Part shown: positions 44,679-54,124 of the stretch, piece by piece | How the letters are laid out: each line of letters starts with the position of its first letter | Position numbering within the stretch: position 1 is the stretch's first letter | Origin: CAVSWT01 sp963775245 | GTDB taxonomy: Bacteria; Bacteroidota; Ignavibacteria; Ignavibacteriales; Ignavibacteriaceae | Assembly: GCA_963775245.1 (NCBI GenBank) | Contig: CAVZID010000014.1 | Span: 124,001-188,000 of the forward strand | DNA: 64,000 nucleotides | Direction of reading: 5' to 3' | The notes under the pieces: generated by a model | Told to the model about the DNA's origin: nothing | What the model saw: the letters and a program-made list of their open reading frames with translations, nothing else | Databases searched by the model: none | Made by a program: the position numbers and the translations under genes

Positions 44679-46330
44679 GCTACAAAAAATTAATTAAGCC
44701 GTTTGCTGCAATTGTTTTAATATTTGTGTTTGCAGGATTTTTTCCCGGCAAAAGTGACACCTATTTTGAAATTTCAAAAAACATTGACCTGTTCGGGAAA
44801 GTGTACAAAGAAATTTCTTTCAACTATGTTGATGATATAAATCCTGAAGAATTTATGCGTGCCGGTATTCGAGGAATGCTTGGTTCATTAGACCCTTACA
44901 CAATTTTTATTGATGAAAACAAGCAGGAAGATATTAATTTAATTACCAATGGTAAATACGGTGGAGTAGGAATTTCAATCGGAGTTAGGGGTGATGAAGT
45001 CACAGTGGTTGAAGTGCTTGACGGCTATTCTGCTCAAAAGCAGGGAATAAGAATTGGCGATGTTTTAATTGAAGCAAACAATGTTAAAATTACTCCTGAA
45101 AATGTCGATGATATTTCTTCGTTAGTTAAAGGCGAGCCCGGTACATCCGTTGAAGTTAAAGTGGTTCGCAACAATGACCAGGACACAATTAAATTTAATT
45201 TGATTCGCGAAGAAGTTGTAGTTAAAAATTTAACCTATGCTGATTTTTATCCGAAGAATAGTAACAATGTTTATTTAAAGCTTACAAATTTCAGCCGAAG
45301 TGCCGGTGACGAAGTTAGAAATGCTTTGAAAAAATTAAAAGAAGAAAAAGAAATTAAATCAGTAGTGCTTGATTTAAGAGGTAATCCCGGGGGCTTGCTT
45401 GATGTTGCTGTAGATATAGTTGATAAGTTTCTTGATAAAGGTAAATTGATTGTATCGACAAAAGGCAGAGATGCAACAAACGAAAAATCATATTATGCAG
45501 TTCAAGATCCTATGGTAGGTGATGCAAAGCTTGTTGTGCTAATCAACGGAGGTTCAGCATCTGCATCTGAAATTGTTACCGGGGCAATACAGGACCACGA
45601 CAGAGGAGTTGTTCTTGGTACAAAATCTTTTGGGAAAGGTTTGGTACAAACCATAACTCCTTTAAGTTTTAATACTTCTTTAAAAATTACTACTGCAAAA
45701 TATTACACTCCAAGCGGCAGGTGTATTCAGAAAATAGATTACTCTAAAGATAATACTGTGATTTCAAAAGGTGATTCATTAATTAAATCTTCATTCTTAA
45801 CCGATAATAAACGTTCTGTTTATAGCGCCGGTGGAATTACTCCTGACACAACGGTTAACTTTGATATTGATGGCGGAATTACACTGGAGCTTTTAGCCAA
45901 AGGATTAATTTTTAAATTTGCAGACTATTATTATTACCAAAATCCAAAAGTTGATTTTTATTCGTTAAAAGATTCGGAAATACTTAATTCATTTGATAAT
46001 TATTTAACCAAAGAAAAATTCACTTACGAATCTGATGCAGAGCGTGAAGTACAAAAACTTCTTGCAGATGCGAAATCAAATAAATATGAGAAGAATATAA
46101 CAGAAAGCCTTACGCAAGTAAAAAACCAGCTTGAAAAAATCGGAAACAAAGAAATAAATATTTATAAAGATGAAGTATTAAGAGAATTAAAAGGTGAACT
46201 TGCTTCAAGGTATTTAGGTACTGAAGGAAAAATTGAAGAATTACTCACTTCTGATCCGCAATTTCAAACAGCTTTGAAAATACTAGATAATAATAAAGTC
46301 TATGATAGACTTTTAAATGAAAAAGAATAA
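44675..46330 (+). CDS. C-terminal processing peptidase, S41 family
   Basis: This 551-residue protein has an N-terminal signal or anchor helix and a PDZ domain (about residues 88-165: GGVGISIGVRGDEVTVVEVL). The S41 serine peptidase core carries the Ser-Lys dyad S296 (GGSASASE) and K321 (KSFGKG); the 25-residue spacing equals that of the plant D1-processing enzyme. A charged helical C-terminal extension of about 150 residues follows. It trims exported proteins in the periplasm. It is coupled to tmk by a four-base overlap. Confidence 0.92.
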   Translation: MSYKKLIKPFAAIVLIFVFAGFFPGKSDTYFEISKNIDLFGKVYKEISFNYVDDINPEEFMRAGIRGMLGSLDPYTIFIDENKQEDINLITNGKYGGVGISIGVRGDEVTVVEVLDGYSAQKQGIRIGDVLIEANNVKITPENVDDISSLVKGEPGTSVEVKVVRNNDQDTIKFNLIREEVVVKNLTYADFYPKNSNNVYLKLTNFSRSAGDEVRNALKKLKEEKEIKSVVLDLRGNPGGLLDVAVDIVDKFLDKGKLIVSTKGRDATNEKSYYAVQDPMVGDAKLVVLINGGSASASEIVTGAIQDHDRGVVLGTKSFGKGLVQTITPLSFNTSLKITTAKYYTPSGRCIQKIDYSKDNTVISKGDSLIKSSFLTDNKRSVYSAGGITPDTTVNFDIDGGITLELLAKGLIFKFADYYYYQNPKVDFYSLKDSEILNSFDNYLTKEKFTYESDAEREVQKLLADAKSNKYEKNITESLTQVKNQLEKIGNKEINIYKDEVLRELKGELASRYLGTEGKIEELLTSDPQFQTALKILDNNKVYDRLLNEKE

Positions 46331-46353
46331 AGAAATTTTTTCAAAATTATGAA

Positions 46354-46384
46354 TTGTCACACTGAGCAAGTCGAAGTGTGACAA
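46354..46384. repeat. Palindromic intergenic repeat (TTGTCACACT/AGTGTGACAA)
   Basis: TTGTCACACT (46354-46363) pairs with AGTGTGACAA (46375-46384) around an 11-base loop. From memory, closely similar CACACTGAGC...TCGAAGTGTG elements are scattered between genes in many Bacteroidetes genomes. There is no T run, so it is read as a dispersed repeat rather than a terminator. Confidence 0.75.
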
Positions 46385-46544
46385 TGAAATTATTTATCTT
46401 AATAAACAACCTCGCATTATTTATTTCCAAATTATTATTCTTTCTGTGGGACAGAAAATAGGTTAAAATTCTTTTTGATATTTACTCTTATTATAGTTAC
46501 TATTTTTGTAGAATTTTAATTTATTTTTAACTATAAACTTCGCA

Positions 46545-47945
46545 ATGAATCAATCCATAAAATCTCAGCTAAAAAAAATAGTCGGTGAAAAAAACTATTA
46601 TGATTCGGAAGAAGAAAAATTAGTTTATTCTTATGACGGCACTCCGATTTTTCAACAGCTTCCCGAAGCAATTGTTTTTCCGGAAAATGAAGAACAAATT
46701 TCTGAAATCCTAAAATTAGCAAACCAGGAAAAATTTAATGTTGTGCCGCGCGGTGCCGGAACAGGCTTAAGCGGAGGAGCAGTTCCTGTTGAAAACTGCG
46801 TGGTTATTGTAATGACCCGCTGGAATAAAATTTTAGAAATAGATAACAATAATTTAACTGCGTTAGTCCAGCCGGGAGTAGTGACAGCCCAGCTACAAAA
46901 AGAAGTTGAAAAGTTTGGCTTATTTTATCCGCCTGACCCTGGCAGCATGAATGTTTGTACTCTTGGTGGTAATGTTGCTAACAATGCGGGAGGTCTGCGA
47001 GGTTTAAAATATGGAGTCACGAAAAATTATGTGCTTGGCACAGAAATGATTTTGCCAAATGGTGATCTTTTAAAAACCGGCGGAAAAAATATGAAAGATG
47101 TTGCCGGTTATAACTTAAAAGATTTTATAATCGGAAGTGAAGGTACACTTGGAATAATTACCAAAATATTATTGAAAATAATTCCTTTGCCTTCTAAAGT
47201 GATTACTATGCTTGCATATTTTGATAAGCTTAATGATAGTGCAAAAGCTGTTTCAGATATTATTTCTTCTCATATTGTCCCAAGCATGATGGAATTTTTA
47301 GATAATACAACAATCAATTGTGTTGAAGATTATACAAACATAGGTTTGCCAAGAAACAGTGAAGCAATTTTATTGATTGAAGTTGACGGCAGAGGAAGTG
47401 CTGTTGATGATGACAGTGAAACAATAAAAAATATTCTAAAGAAAAATAATGCTTCATTTATTAAAGTTGCCGCTAATGAAAAAGAAGCAATAACATTGAA
47501 GACAGCTCGTAGAAGTGCTTTCAGTGCATTAGCAAGAAGGCGGCCTACAACAATATTAGAAGACGCTACAGTCCCAAGAAGTGAGCTTCCAATTATGATA
47601 GAAAAAGTTACTGAAGCTGCAAGAAAATTTGATTTAACTTTTGGAAATTTTGGACATGCTGGAGACGGCAATCTGCACCCAACATGTTTAACAGATGAAA
47701 GAGATAAACAGGAAATTGATAAAGCTCACCATGCGTTCGAATTTATTTTTAACGAAGCAATAAAACTTGGCGGCACAATAACAGGCGAACATGGAACCGG
47801 ACTAGCTAAAAAACAATTTCTTGAACAGGTAGCAGGTATCCCCGGAATTGAAATGATGAAAAAAATAAAATCTGTTATTGATGAAAATAATATTTTGAAT
47901 CCAGGGAAAGTTTTTGACCTTAGCCCAAAATGTGAAGTATATTAG
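46545..47945 (+). CDS. glcD: FAD-linked oxidase, glycolate oxidase subunit GlcD-type
   Basis: This 466-residue protein has the FAD-binding PCMH domain (VVPRGAGTGLSGGAVP near residue 65, then PPDPGSMNVCTLGGNVANNAGG). The C-terminal FAD-oxidase domain has GNFGHAGDGNLHPT and TGEHGTG. This family oxidises 2-hydroxyacids such as glycolate or D-lactate with an FeS partner. The likely partner, a GlcF-type gene, lies about 6 kb downstream rather than adjacent, with secreted-protein genes between. Confidence 0.88.
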   Translation: MNQSIKSQLKKIVGEKNYYDSEEEKLVYSYDGTPIFQQLPEAIVFPENEEQISEILKLANQEKFNVVPRGAGTGLSGGAVPVENCVVIVMTRWNKILEIDNNNLTALVQPGVVTAQLQKEVEKFGLFYPPDPGSMNVCTLGGNVANNAGGLRGLKYGVTKNYVLGTEMILPNGDLLKTGGKNMKDVAGYNLKDFIIGSEGTLGIITKILLKIIPLPSKVITMLAYFDKLNDSAKAVSDIISSHIVPSMMEFLDNTTINCVEDYTNIGLPRNSEAILLIEVDGRGSAVDDDSETIKNILKKNNASFIKVAANEKEAITLKTARRSAFSALARRRPTTILEDATVPRSELPIMIEKVTEAARKFDLTFGNFGHAGDGNLHPTCLTDERDKQEIDKAHHAFEFIFNEAIKLGGTITGEHGTGLAKKQFLEQVAGIPGIEMMKKIKSVIDENNILNPGKVFDLSPKCEVY

Positions 47946-48116
47946 GTTATTTCCTAGAGAACTTATACATTTTACACTCAAGAAACATTAGTTTTAATAA
48001 GAGGAGTTCTGAATATGTTTTTATACTATTGAAAGTAACTTAACTTTTTATCTTGATAAGTTTTTTATAAAGAATTATATTAGAATTAAGTTTAATTTGA
48101 GTTAGGGAGAGTATAA

Positions 48117-48245
48117 ATGAAAAAGCTCAAATTCATAATGCTTAATCTTCTAAAATTCTTACATTTTATTTTTATTCATAAAAATATTTTAATAGTAGGC
48201 AAAGTTAAATTAAATTATCCCGTTACAGCGATTGAAGCACTGTAA
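48117..48245 (+). CDS. Possible 42-residue peptide ending inside a terminator
   Basis: A GGGAGAG site precedes ATG 48117. The frame reads MKKLKFIMLNLLKFLHFIF and continues to VTAIEAL before TAA. It is short, Lys/Leu/Ile-rich and hydrophobic. The last codons lie within the terminator hairpin, as in some leader or small membrane peptides. It may equally be the remains of a signal peptide from a lost secreted protein. Support is weak. Confidence 0.25.
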   Translation: MKKLKFIMLNLLKFLHFIFIHKNILIVGKVKLNYPVTAIEAL

Positions 48246-48254
48246 CGGGTTTTT
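48219..48254 (+). terminator. Rho-independent terminator
   Basis: CCCGTTACAG (48219-48228) pairs with CTGTAACGGG (48240-48249) around an 11-base loop, followed by five T. Confidence 0.88.
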
Positions 48255-48416
48255 CGTATATAGATAATTTTTAAATAAAAGCAGTTTAGTTGACTGCTTA
48301 TGATATTTATTTATGTATAGAAAAATAATCAATCATCTTCAAATTTAAAATAAGAAAATGGAGAGTTAACGCCGTCAATAAAAAATTTTTATTTATAATT
48401 TTTAATTGGAGGTTAT

Positions 48417-50933
48417 ATGAAAAAGTTCTTTTATTTATTGTTTTTTGCACTAGTAAATTTTACAGTAGCTCAATCTAATTTTTCGTCTAGTACAGTAAAA
48501 TTCTTTAATGATCAAGAACAGAAACTTGGAGGAGAATGTATACTCAAATCTTCAAAGTTAAATATAGAAGGACAAATTTCAATGAAAACTTTCGAAATTA
48601 TTGTATAGGATGAAGGAGAATATTATCTGGCTGCGTGGGTAATGAACACAGGCAACCATTCAAAAGAATAATGGATTAAAATTTTTTATTGATGATCAAG
48701 AAACTCAAGCGGGAAACCTTTATCCTCAAAAAGAAGGATGGCAATGTTCAAAGCTGCTAGATATTACAAATGCTAAAAATGTAAAACTAAAATTAACTTC
48801 TGGAATACATAATTTGACTTTTTGCTCAGTTGTGCCGGAAGTGCCCTCAGTTGATTTTATAACGCTTTCAAAAAATGAATCGAATGCACAATTTTATGAA
48901 GAAGATTGGTTAAATTATATTGAGAAAGCTAAAAATAATGTGTTACCTCAAAATTATGCTGAAATAAAAAATGATTCTTCAAATAGTACTAAACTATTAA
49001 GGGTATTGACTAATCCTAATGGTGACTATCTTCACCAAGTTGATATAAATTTCACCTTTACATACTATGCCCCACTTTATTTTTATGCAGGTGCTAATGT
49101 AGTGCTTGAAACAAAAATGCCGGACCCCTATGCTTCAGATCCTGTTATGCACTTTTTTAATGCTGATGATCCTATTAATAAGGGGTATGGGGAAACGATG
49201 ACGGAGGGCAGGGTTATCAATCTAGAATATCTTGTACTGTACAATTTACAGGATATTATTATGTATTGGTTAGATCTTATTGGCCTAATACTGTTCAAAC
49301 AACTAATCTTTATTTAAATGATAATTTATATGCTTCAAATATTGCAGTTGCTGGAACAGGATTCCGTTGTGACCATACTCTAACTGAAGAAATAAATTAC
49401 TTTACTAGTTTTCTTACAGGAGACAGCAGACTTTGGGTCGAAAGTTATGAAACTGGACTAAATGGTAGAATATTAGGATATAATGATGATTATTACGAAA
49501 CTGGTGATTTTAATTGGGGAGTTAATGCACGTGTGAAAAAATCTTATTCTCAAAGAATGTGGAATTGTTTTGTGTCAAGATACAGTTCTTATAATACTTC
49601 TGGGCATTGCGATTTATACATGAGATGTAAGAACAGCGATATTTATTATCCAAACATACCTGACTTTCCAAATTTAAAAGCTGATGATGCTATTATGTCA
49701 GCACCTTATTCAGAAAATTATAATTGTATAAGTTGGACAGGGGGAGTTGTGGATTATTGGGAATGGCCGTATGATATCTTTTCCCCTTGGTATGTTCCAG
49801 ATGAACCATTGTTGTCCTTTGATAATTATTATGGAAATAATCCATTTCCAAGACCGGCTGCAAATCCGCCTTCATGGAATTATACAAGAAGTGGTGCAAC
49901 TTCAAGTAATAATAAGATTGACCTATGGTCATTAGATGGATCTTACACTCATGCATCTATAAATGCAAAATGGTCTATTCTTTCAAATAATTTACCAGCA
50001 AATGGTCATCCGCATGGTTACGATTGGGAAAGTAAACCAGGTTTTTGTATGCGGACATTTCATCCAAGATATGCTTTAATGGGAAATGACTATGGAAATG
50101 TTGATAAATATTATAAATGGGATGGAACTTATCGTTCTTTTTCGAAAGGAATGTATAGAGTAAATGTTGTTCTTTCAAGTGACGAAAATAAAAAATTGAA
50201 TACTTTGTTAGAAAAAATTACAGATATCGATAAAAATGATTTTGAAATTAAATATAGAACTTGGAAAGAAACGTGGAATTATGTTAATGTAAAAATATAT
50301 GCAGATCCTAGAAAATATGCTGAATCAAAGGAGTATGAGGATTTTTTGGAATATTGCAAGAACCAGGGGAAATTGACTTGGCCGCTTTTATTTACTCATT
50401 TTATTAATGGAGATTTTTTTGTAATTGATGCACTTGAAGATTTAACACTCCCAGAATACAAAAATATTCTTGAAGAAATTAGAAAATTTAGTGCAAATGA
50501 GCTCAACACTTCTAATAGTGAGTACATAGCACCTTCAATTAGTAATAATGTGATGAAATATATAAAAATATTATTGGAATTATCAGACAAAACATGGGGA
50601 GAAATTCCAAATTACCAGAATGAGAAAACAAATAATGTATTTATAAATTTTAACAAATATATTCTTAAACAGAACTATCCAAATCCGTTTAATCCAACAA
50701 CTAAAATTAGTTATGGACTTCCTGCAAATAGTATAGTATCTGTTAAGATATATGACATCATAGGGAATGAAGTTAGAACTCTTATTAATGATGAAGTTAA
50801 ATTAAAAGGCCTGCATTCTACATCATGGGATTCTAAAAATAGTTATGGAAATCCAGTAGCGTCTGGAATTTACTTTTGCAGATTAATAATTGGGACTCAG
50901 ATTCAAACTATTAAGTTAGTTTTAATGAGATAA
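48417..50933 (+). pseudogene. Secreted T9SS-tail protein, reading frame broken three times
   Basis: A signal peptide (MKKFFYLLFFALVNFTVAQ) and GGAGG site start the gene. The frame meets TAG at 48606 (CAG to TAG would restore it), needs one base removed at about 48663-48666, and needs one base added in the G run near 49189-49192. With these changes it reads through as about 838 residues, ending in a T9SS sorting domain (NYPNPFNPTTKISYGL to SGIYFCRLIIGT). The middle part is aromatic-rich and beta-like (GYYYVLVRSYWPNT), with no recognised enzyme motif. It may be a real pseudogene, or sequence error plus one substitution. The three lesions within 600 bases favour treating it with caution. Confidence 0.7.
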
Positions 50934-51009
50934 TGTAAATATAATTATAATCTCTTCTTTCTTTTGATGTAGAAGGATTCTTTCTTTAACAGACTAATTA
51001 AAAGTTGAT

Positions 51010-53214
51010 ATGAGTTATATTAAATTTTATCTAAAAATAATTTTAATATCTTTCATTATTGATTATCCTTTTTATTCTCAAAATCCGGAATGGATAAATT
51101 ATACTACAGGTGATAGAGTTTTCGATATTTTGGATAACGGAGAATATTTATGGCTTGGAACTAGAGGAGGACTATATAAATTAAATAAAAGTACTGAAGA
51201 CATTACTTGTATCAATAGAGCAAATGCAGGCATTCCTGACAATCATATCTTATCTTTAGCTATTGACAGCGCAAACAATTTATGGATGGGTTCAGAATAT
51301 TATGGGATAGGCAAATTGGTTGGCAGCAAGTGTACTGTCTTTAATACTGAAAATTCGGGGCTTCCTATTGATCAATGGAATACTAAAATAAAAATAGATA
51401 ATAAAGGGAAGATTTGGATCGGTTCACTGAGATATCTTTCAATATTTGACGGAAGTAATTGGAAAACTTACAAAACAGGAAGTCCAGTATCATCCTATAC
51501 TGCTATAAATGATATTTTTTTTGATAAAATAGGAAATACATGGATTGGTGCGAGCTGGGGTTTGGGAAAATTTATTAATGATTCCTTAATAGAAAATTTT
51601 GAAGGATTTAATAAAGAAATTAGGGTTATACGTTCGGATACAGCGAATTCACTTTGGCTGGGAACACTAAATGGTGGTTTGTTTAAATATGATGGAATAA
51701 GTTGGGCGACATATGATACAACAAATTCGCAAATTCCTAGTAATATTATTTATGATATGGAATTTGATAAAACTGGAAGCCTCTGGATTGCATCAAATAA
51801 AGGATTAATTAAGTTTGATGGCTCTAACTGGATAATATACGATACCACGAATTCCCGTTTGCTTGAAAATAATATTTTTTCAATTGAAGTTGATAAAAGT
51901 AGTGTTTTATGGATTGGTTTATTTGATCATGGTTTGATGAGTTTTGACGGCGTAAACTGGAAAAGTTATAAGCTGGGTGATAATGCACTTCCCACCAACT
52001 TTATATATGCTTTAGATATTGATAAAAGTAATAATATATGGATTGGCACGAATAAAGGTTTAGTCAAATTCTTTAATAATAAATGGGTATTTTTTGATAA
52101 AGACAATTTAGGATTAAAGTATGATTATATATTGTCACTTAACTCTTCCCAAAATGAAGATTTATGGATAGGAGCTCGGGGCTACAATTGTTTAACAAAA
52201 TTTGATGGAACAAATTGGACTGTATTTGATTCTACTAATTCAATTCTGAAAGAAGAAATGGTAGAGGCAATTAAAGAGGATTCTGACGGAAATATTTGGC
52301 TAGCCACATGGAGAGGTATAGTAAAATATGATGGAACCAGTTGGAGCAGATACGATAATACAAATACTCCAATAAAATCAAATATTATTACAGATATTCT
52401 TTTTGATTCAAAAGGAAATCTGTGGGTGGCAAGTATAACCTATCCTTTTGTTCAAGGTTGGGATGGTGGCCTGGCAAAATTTACAGGTAGCGAATGGACA
52501 ACTTATTCAAGAAATAATTCGGGTCTTCCGTCTGATAGTGTTTCATGTCTAACTATAGATTCAGAAGATAATTTATGGGTTGGAACAGGAAATGGCTTGG
52601 CTAAATTCGATGGCAATATTAATTGGAAAGTATATAATATCGGTAATACCGATTTACCTACTAATTCTATTCTTAACATTCATATTAAAAACAAAGATAC
52701 TTTGTGGATCGGTACAGGTTATGGTTTATCCAGGTTTATTAATGAAAAAGAATGGACGAATTTTGATGTTACAAATTCAGGTTTAGCTCATAATTATGTG
52801 TGGGCAATAGATGAAGATAAAAATGGAAATATTTGGATTGCACATAATACACCGGGAGGTATATCAGTTTTTCGTGAAGGCGGAGTAATTTTAACTAATA
52901 CTAGAAAAGATAAATTAAATTACCTTCCTACAGATTTTTTTCTTTATCAGAATTATCCCAATCCATTTAATCCAACAACAAAAATAAAATATAAAATTCC
53001 AGTCCCTTCTAACCTTTCCAAAAGGGAGACATTAGTGCGACTTAAGATTTATGATATTCTTGGAAGAGTAGTATCAACAATTTTAAATGAAGAACAAAAA
53101 GCGGGAACTTACGAAGTAGAGTTCGATGGAAGTAATCTCTCAAGCGGTATTTATTTTTATAGATTGCAAATTGGAAAGTATTCTTCTACTAAAAAATTTA
53201 TTTTGCTTAGATAA
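51010..53214 (+). CDS. Secreted two-component-regulator-type propeller with T9SS tail
   Basis: This 734-residue protein has a signal peptide (to about residue 25, ending YPFYSQ). About twelve Reg_prop-like blades follow, each with NxWIGT/LWIGS, GLxKFDGxxWxxY and DTTNSxLPxN segments. The C-terminus is a T9SS sorting domain (NYPNPFNPTTKIKYKI to SSGIYFYRLQIG). Such propellers are best known as periplasmic sensor halves of hybrid histidine kinases. Here there is no transmembrane or kinase part, so it is an exported or surface propeller, probably for binding. It lies 76 bases after the broken T9SS-tail gene. Confidence 0.82.
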   Translation: MSYIKFYLKIILISFIIDYPFYSQNPEWINYTTGDRVFDILDNGEYLWLGTRGGLYKLNKSTEDITCINRANAGIPDNHILSLAIDSANNLWMGSEYYGIGKLVGSKCTVFNTENSGLPIDQWNTKIKIDNKGKIWIGSLRYLSIFDGSNWKTYKTGSPVSSYTAINDIFFDKIGNTWIGASWGLGKFINDSLIENFEGFNKEIRVIRSDTANSLWLGTLNGGLFKYDGISWATYDTTNSQIPSNIIYDMEFDKTGSLWIASNKGLIKFDGSNWIIYDTTNSRLLENNIFSIEVDKSSVLWIGLFDHGLMSFDGVNWKSYKLGDNALPTNFIYALDIDKSNNIWIGTNKGLVKFFNNKWVFFDKDNLGLKYDYILSLNSSQNEDLWIGARGYNCLTKFDGTNWTVFDSTNSILKEEMVEAIKEDSDGNIWLATWRGIVKYDGTSWSRYDNTNTPIKSNIITDILFDSKGNLWVASITYPFVQGWDGGLAKFTGSEWTTYSRNNSGLPSDSVSCLTIDSEDNLWVGTGNGLAKFDGNINWKVYNIGNTDLPTNSILNIHIKNKDTLWIGTGYGLSRFINEKEWTNFDVTNSGLAHNYVWAIDEDKNGNIWIAHNTPGGISVFREGGVILTNTRKDKLNYLPTDFFLYQNYPNPFNPTTKIKYKIPVPSNLSKRETLVRLKIYDILGRVVSTILNEEQKAGTYEVEFDGSNLSSGIYFYRLQIGKYSSTKKFILLR

Positions 53215-53235
53215 AAAAATATTAGGAGCACGAAA

Positions 53236-53808
53236 ATGATAAATTATATTAATAATAAAATATGGCTGCTCATAATTATTTATTCATTTTTCCTTTTTAA
53301 TTGTAGTAACAATAATATATCAGGGGCAAAAACATCGGATGAAAATACTAACTTGTCTAACGAAGGGCTCAGTATTTATGTAACCAAGGTAGAAATTAAT
53401 TCTAACTTGGCATATCAGAATTTTAATTTAGAAAGTGCTAATTTAATAGGTGAACCTATAATTTCTTATAACCAAATTTTATCTTATGATACCAGCAACC
53501 ATATCATAACTTTATCTAATTCACGTGACTCGCTTAAAAATAAGATTGGTCAAATAAGTATATATGGTGAGCCTTTTATTGTAACTGTTGATTCGCAAAA
53601 AATATATGGTGGCTGGTTTTGGTCACCGGTTTCATCTATCCCGTGTCATTCAGCTGTTATAATCCTTGATGGTATAATTGATAGTTTAAAGTCAAACGAG
53701 ATAAAAATAAAGCTTGGATATCCTAATGAAAACCAATTTAAAGGAATAGACTATAGAAATAATAAATTGATTATAGATTGTTTAATAAGAGATAACAAAA
53801 TTAAATAA
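53236..53808 (+). CDS. Putative lipoprotein
   Basis: This 190-residue protein starts with a hydrophobic segment ending FFLFNCSNN, with a lipobox-like Cys at residue 23 (the -3 position is Leu and the -1 is Asn, so a weak lipobox). The body is beta-rich with no recognised domain. An AGGAGC site precedes the ATG. It lies 21 bases after the propeller gene and may be co-transcribed with it. Function is unknown. Confidence 0.6.
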   Translation: MINYINNKIWLLIIIYSFFLFNCSNNNISGAKTSDENTNLSNEGLSIYVTKVEINSNLAYQNFNLESANLIGEPIISYNQILSYDTSNHIITLSNSRDSLKNKIGQISIYGEPFIVTVDSQKIYGGWFWSPVSSIPCHSAVIILDGIIDSLKSNEIKIKLGYPNENQFKGIDYRNNKLIIDCLIRDNKIK

Positions 53809-53850
53809 AACTGGACAGTTAATTAGTCCATTTTTAATGTGACTTAGAAA

Positions 53851-53871
53851 TCCACCTTCTTAGAAGGAGGA
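53851..53871 (+). terminator. Probable terminator hairpin
   Basis: TCC-A-CCTTC (53851-53859) faces GAAGG-A-GGA (53863-53871) with an A/A mismatch and loop TTA, followed by a T-rich stretch (TTCTTTAATT). It lies about 45 bases after the lipoprotein stop codon. Confidence 0.5.
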
Positions 53872-54096
53872 TTCTTTAATTATTTCCTACGCTTAATTTT
53901 TATTTTAGCAACAGCTAAATTTTTATAAAATAAGATTTTTACATTGAATCCTAAATTTTCTTCGTATCTAAAAGATTAACTAAATTTCTTCTCATATATT
54001 ATTAACGGCAAATAATGCAATCGATTTAATATATTTCAATACTTTAACTTTATCGTTTTTACTAACAGTTGACATAATCTAAAAATTAACACAACT

Positions 54097-54104
54097 TATA
54101 TTTG
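54097..54104 (+). promoter_or_regulatory. Possible -7 promoter box
   Basis: TATATTTG matches TAnnTTTG and lies 20 bases before the start codon of the GlcF-type gene. A TTGACA element is at 54069-54074, 25 bases before the box, which is longer than usual. Confidence 0.35.
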
Positions 54105-54124
54105 TTATTTTCATGAAATAATAT

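Larger units (their letters stand above)
47946..48416. other. Gap between glcD and the secreted-protein block
   Basis: This 471-base stretch is very AT-rich. It holds one short open frame (48117-48245) and one strong hairpin terminator (48219-48254). Nothing else was recognised. Confidence 0.6.
53809..54124. other. Gap before the GlcF-type gene
   Basis: This 316-base stretch contains a hairpin with a mismatch at 53851-53871 and a possible -7 box (TATATTTG) at 54097-54104. Nothing else was recognised. Confidence 0.5.

Noticed and set aside
46354..46384. Terminator of the S41 peptidase gene
   Set aside because: The stem is good but no T run follows, and the sequence matches a dispersed Bacteroidetes-type palindrome remembered from other genomes.
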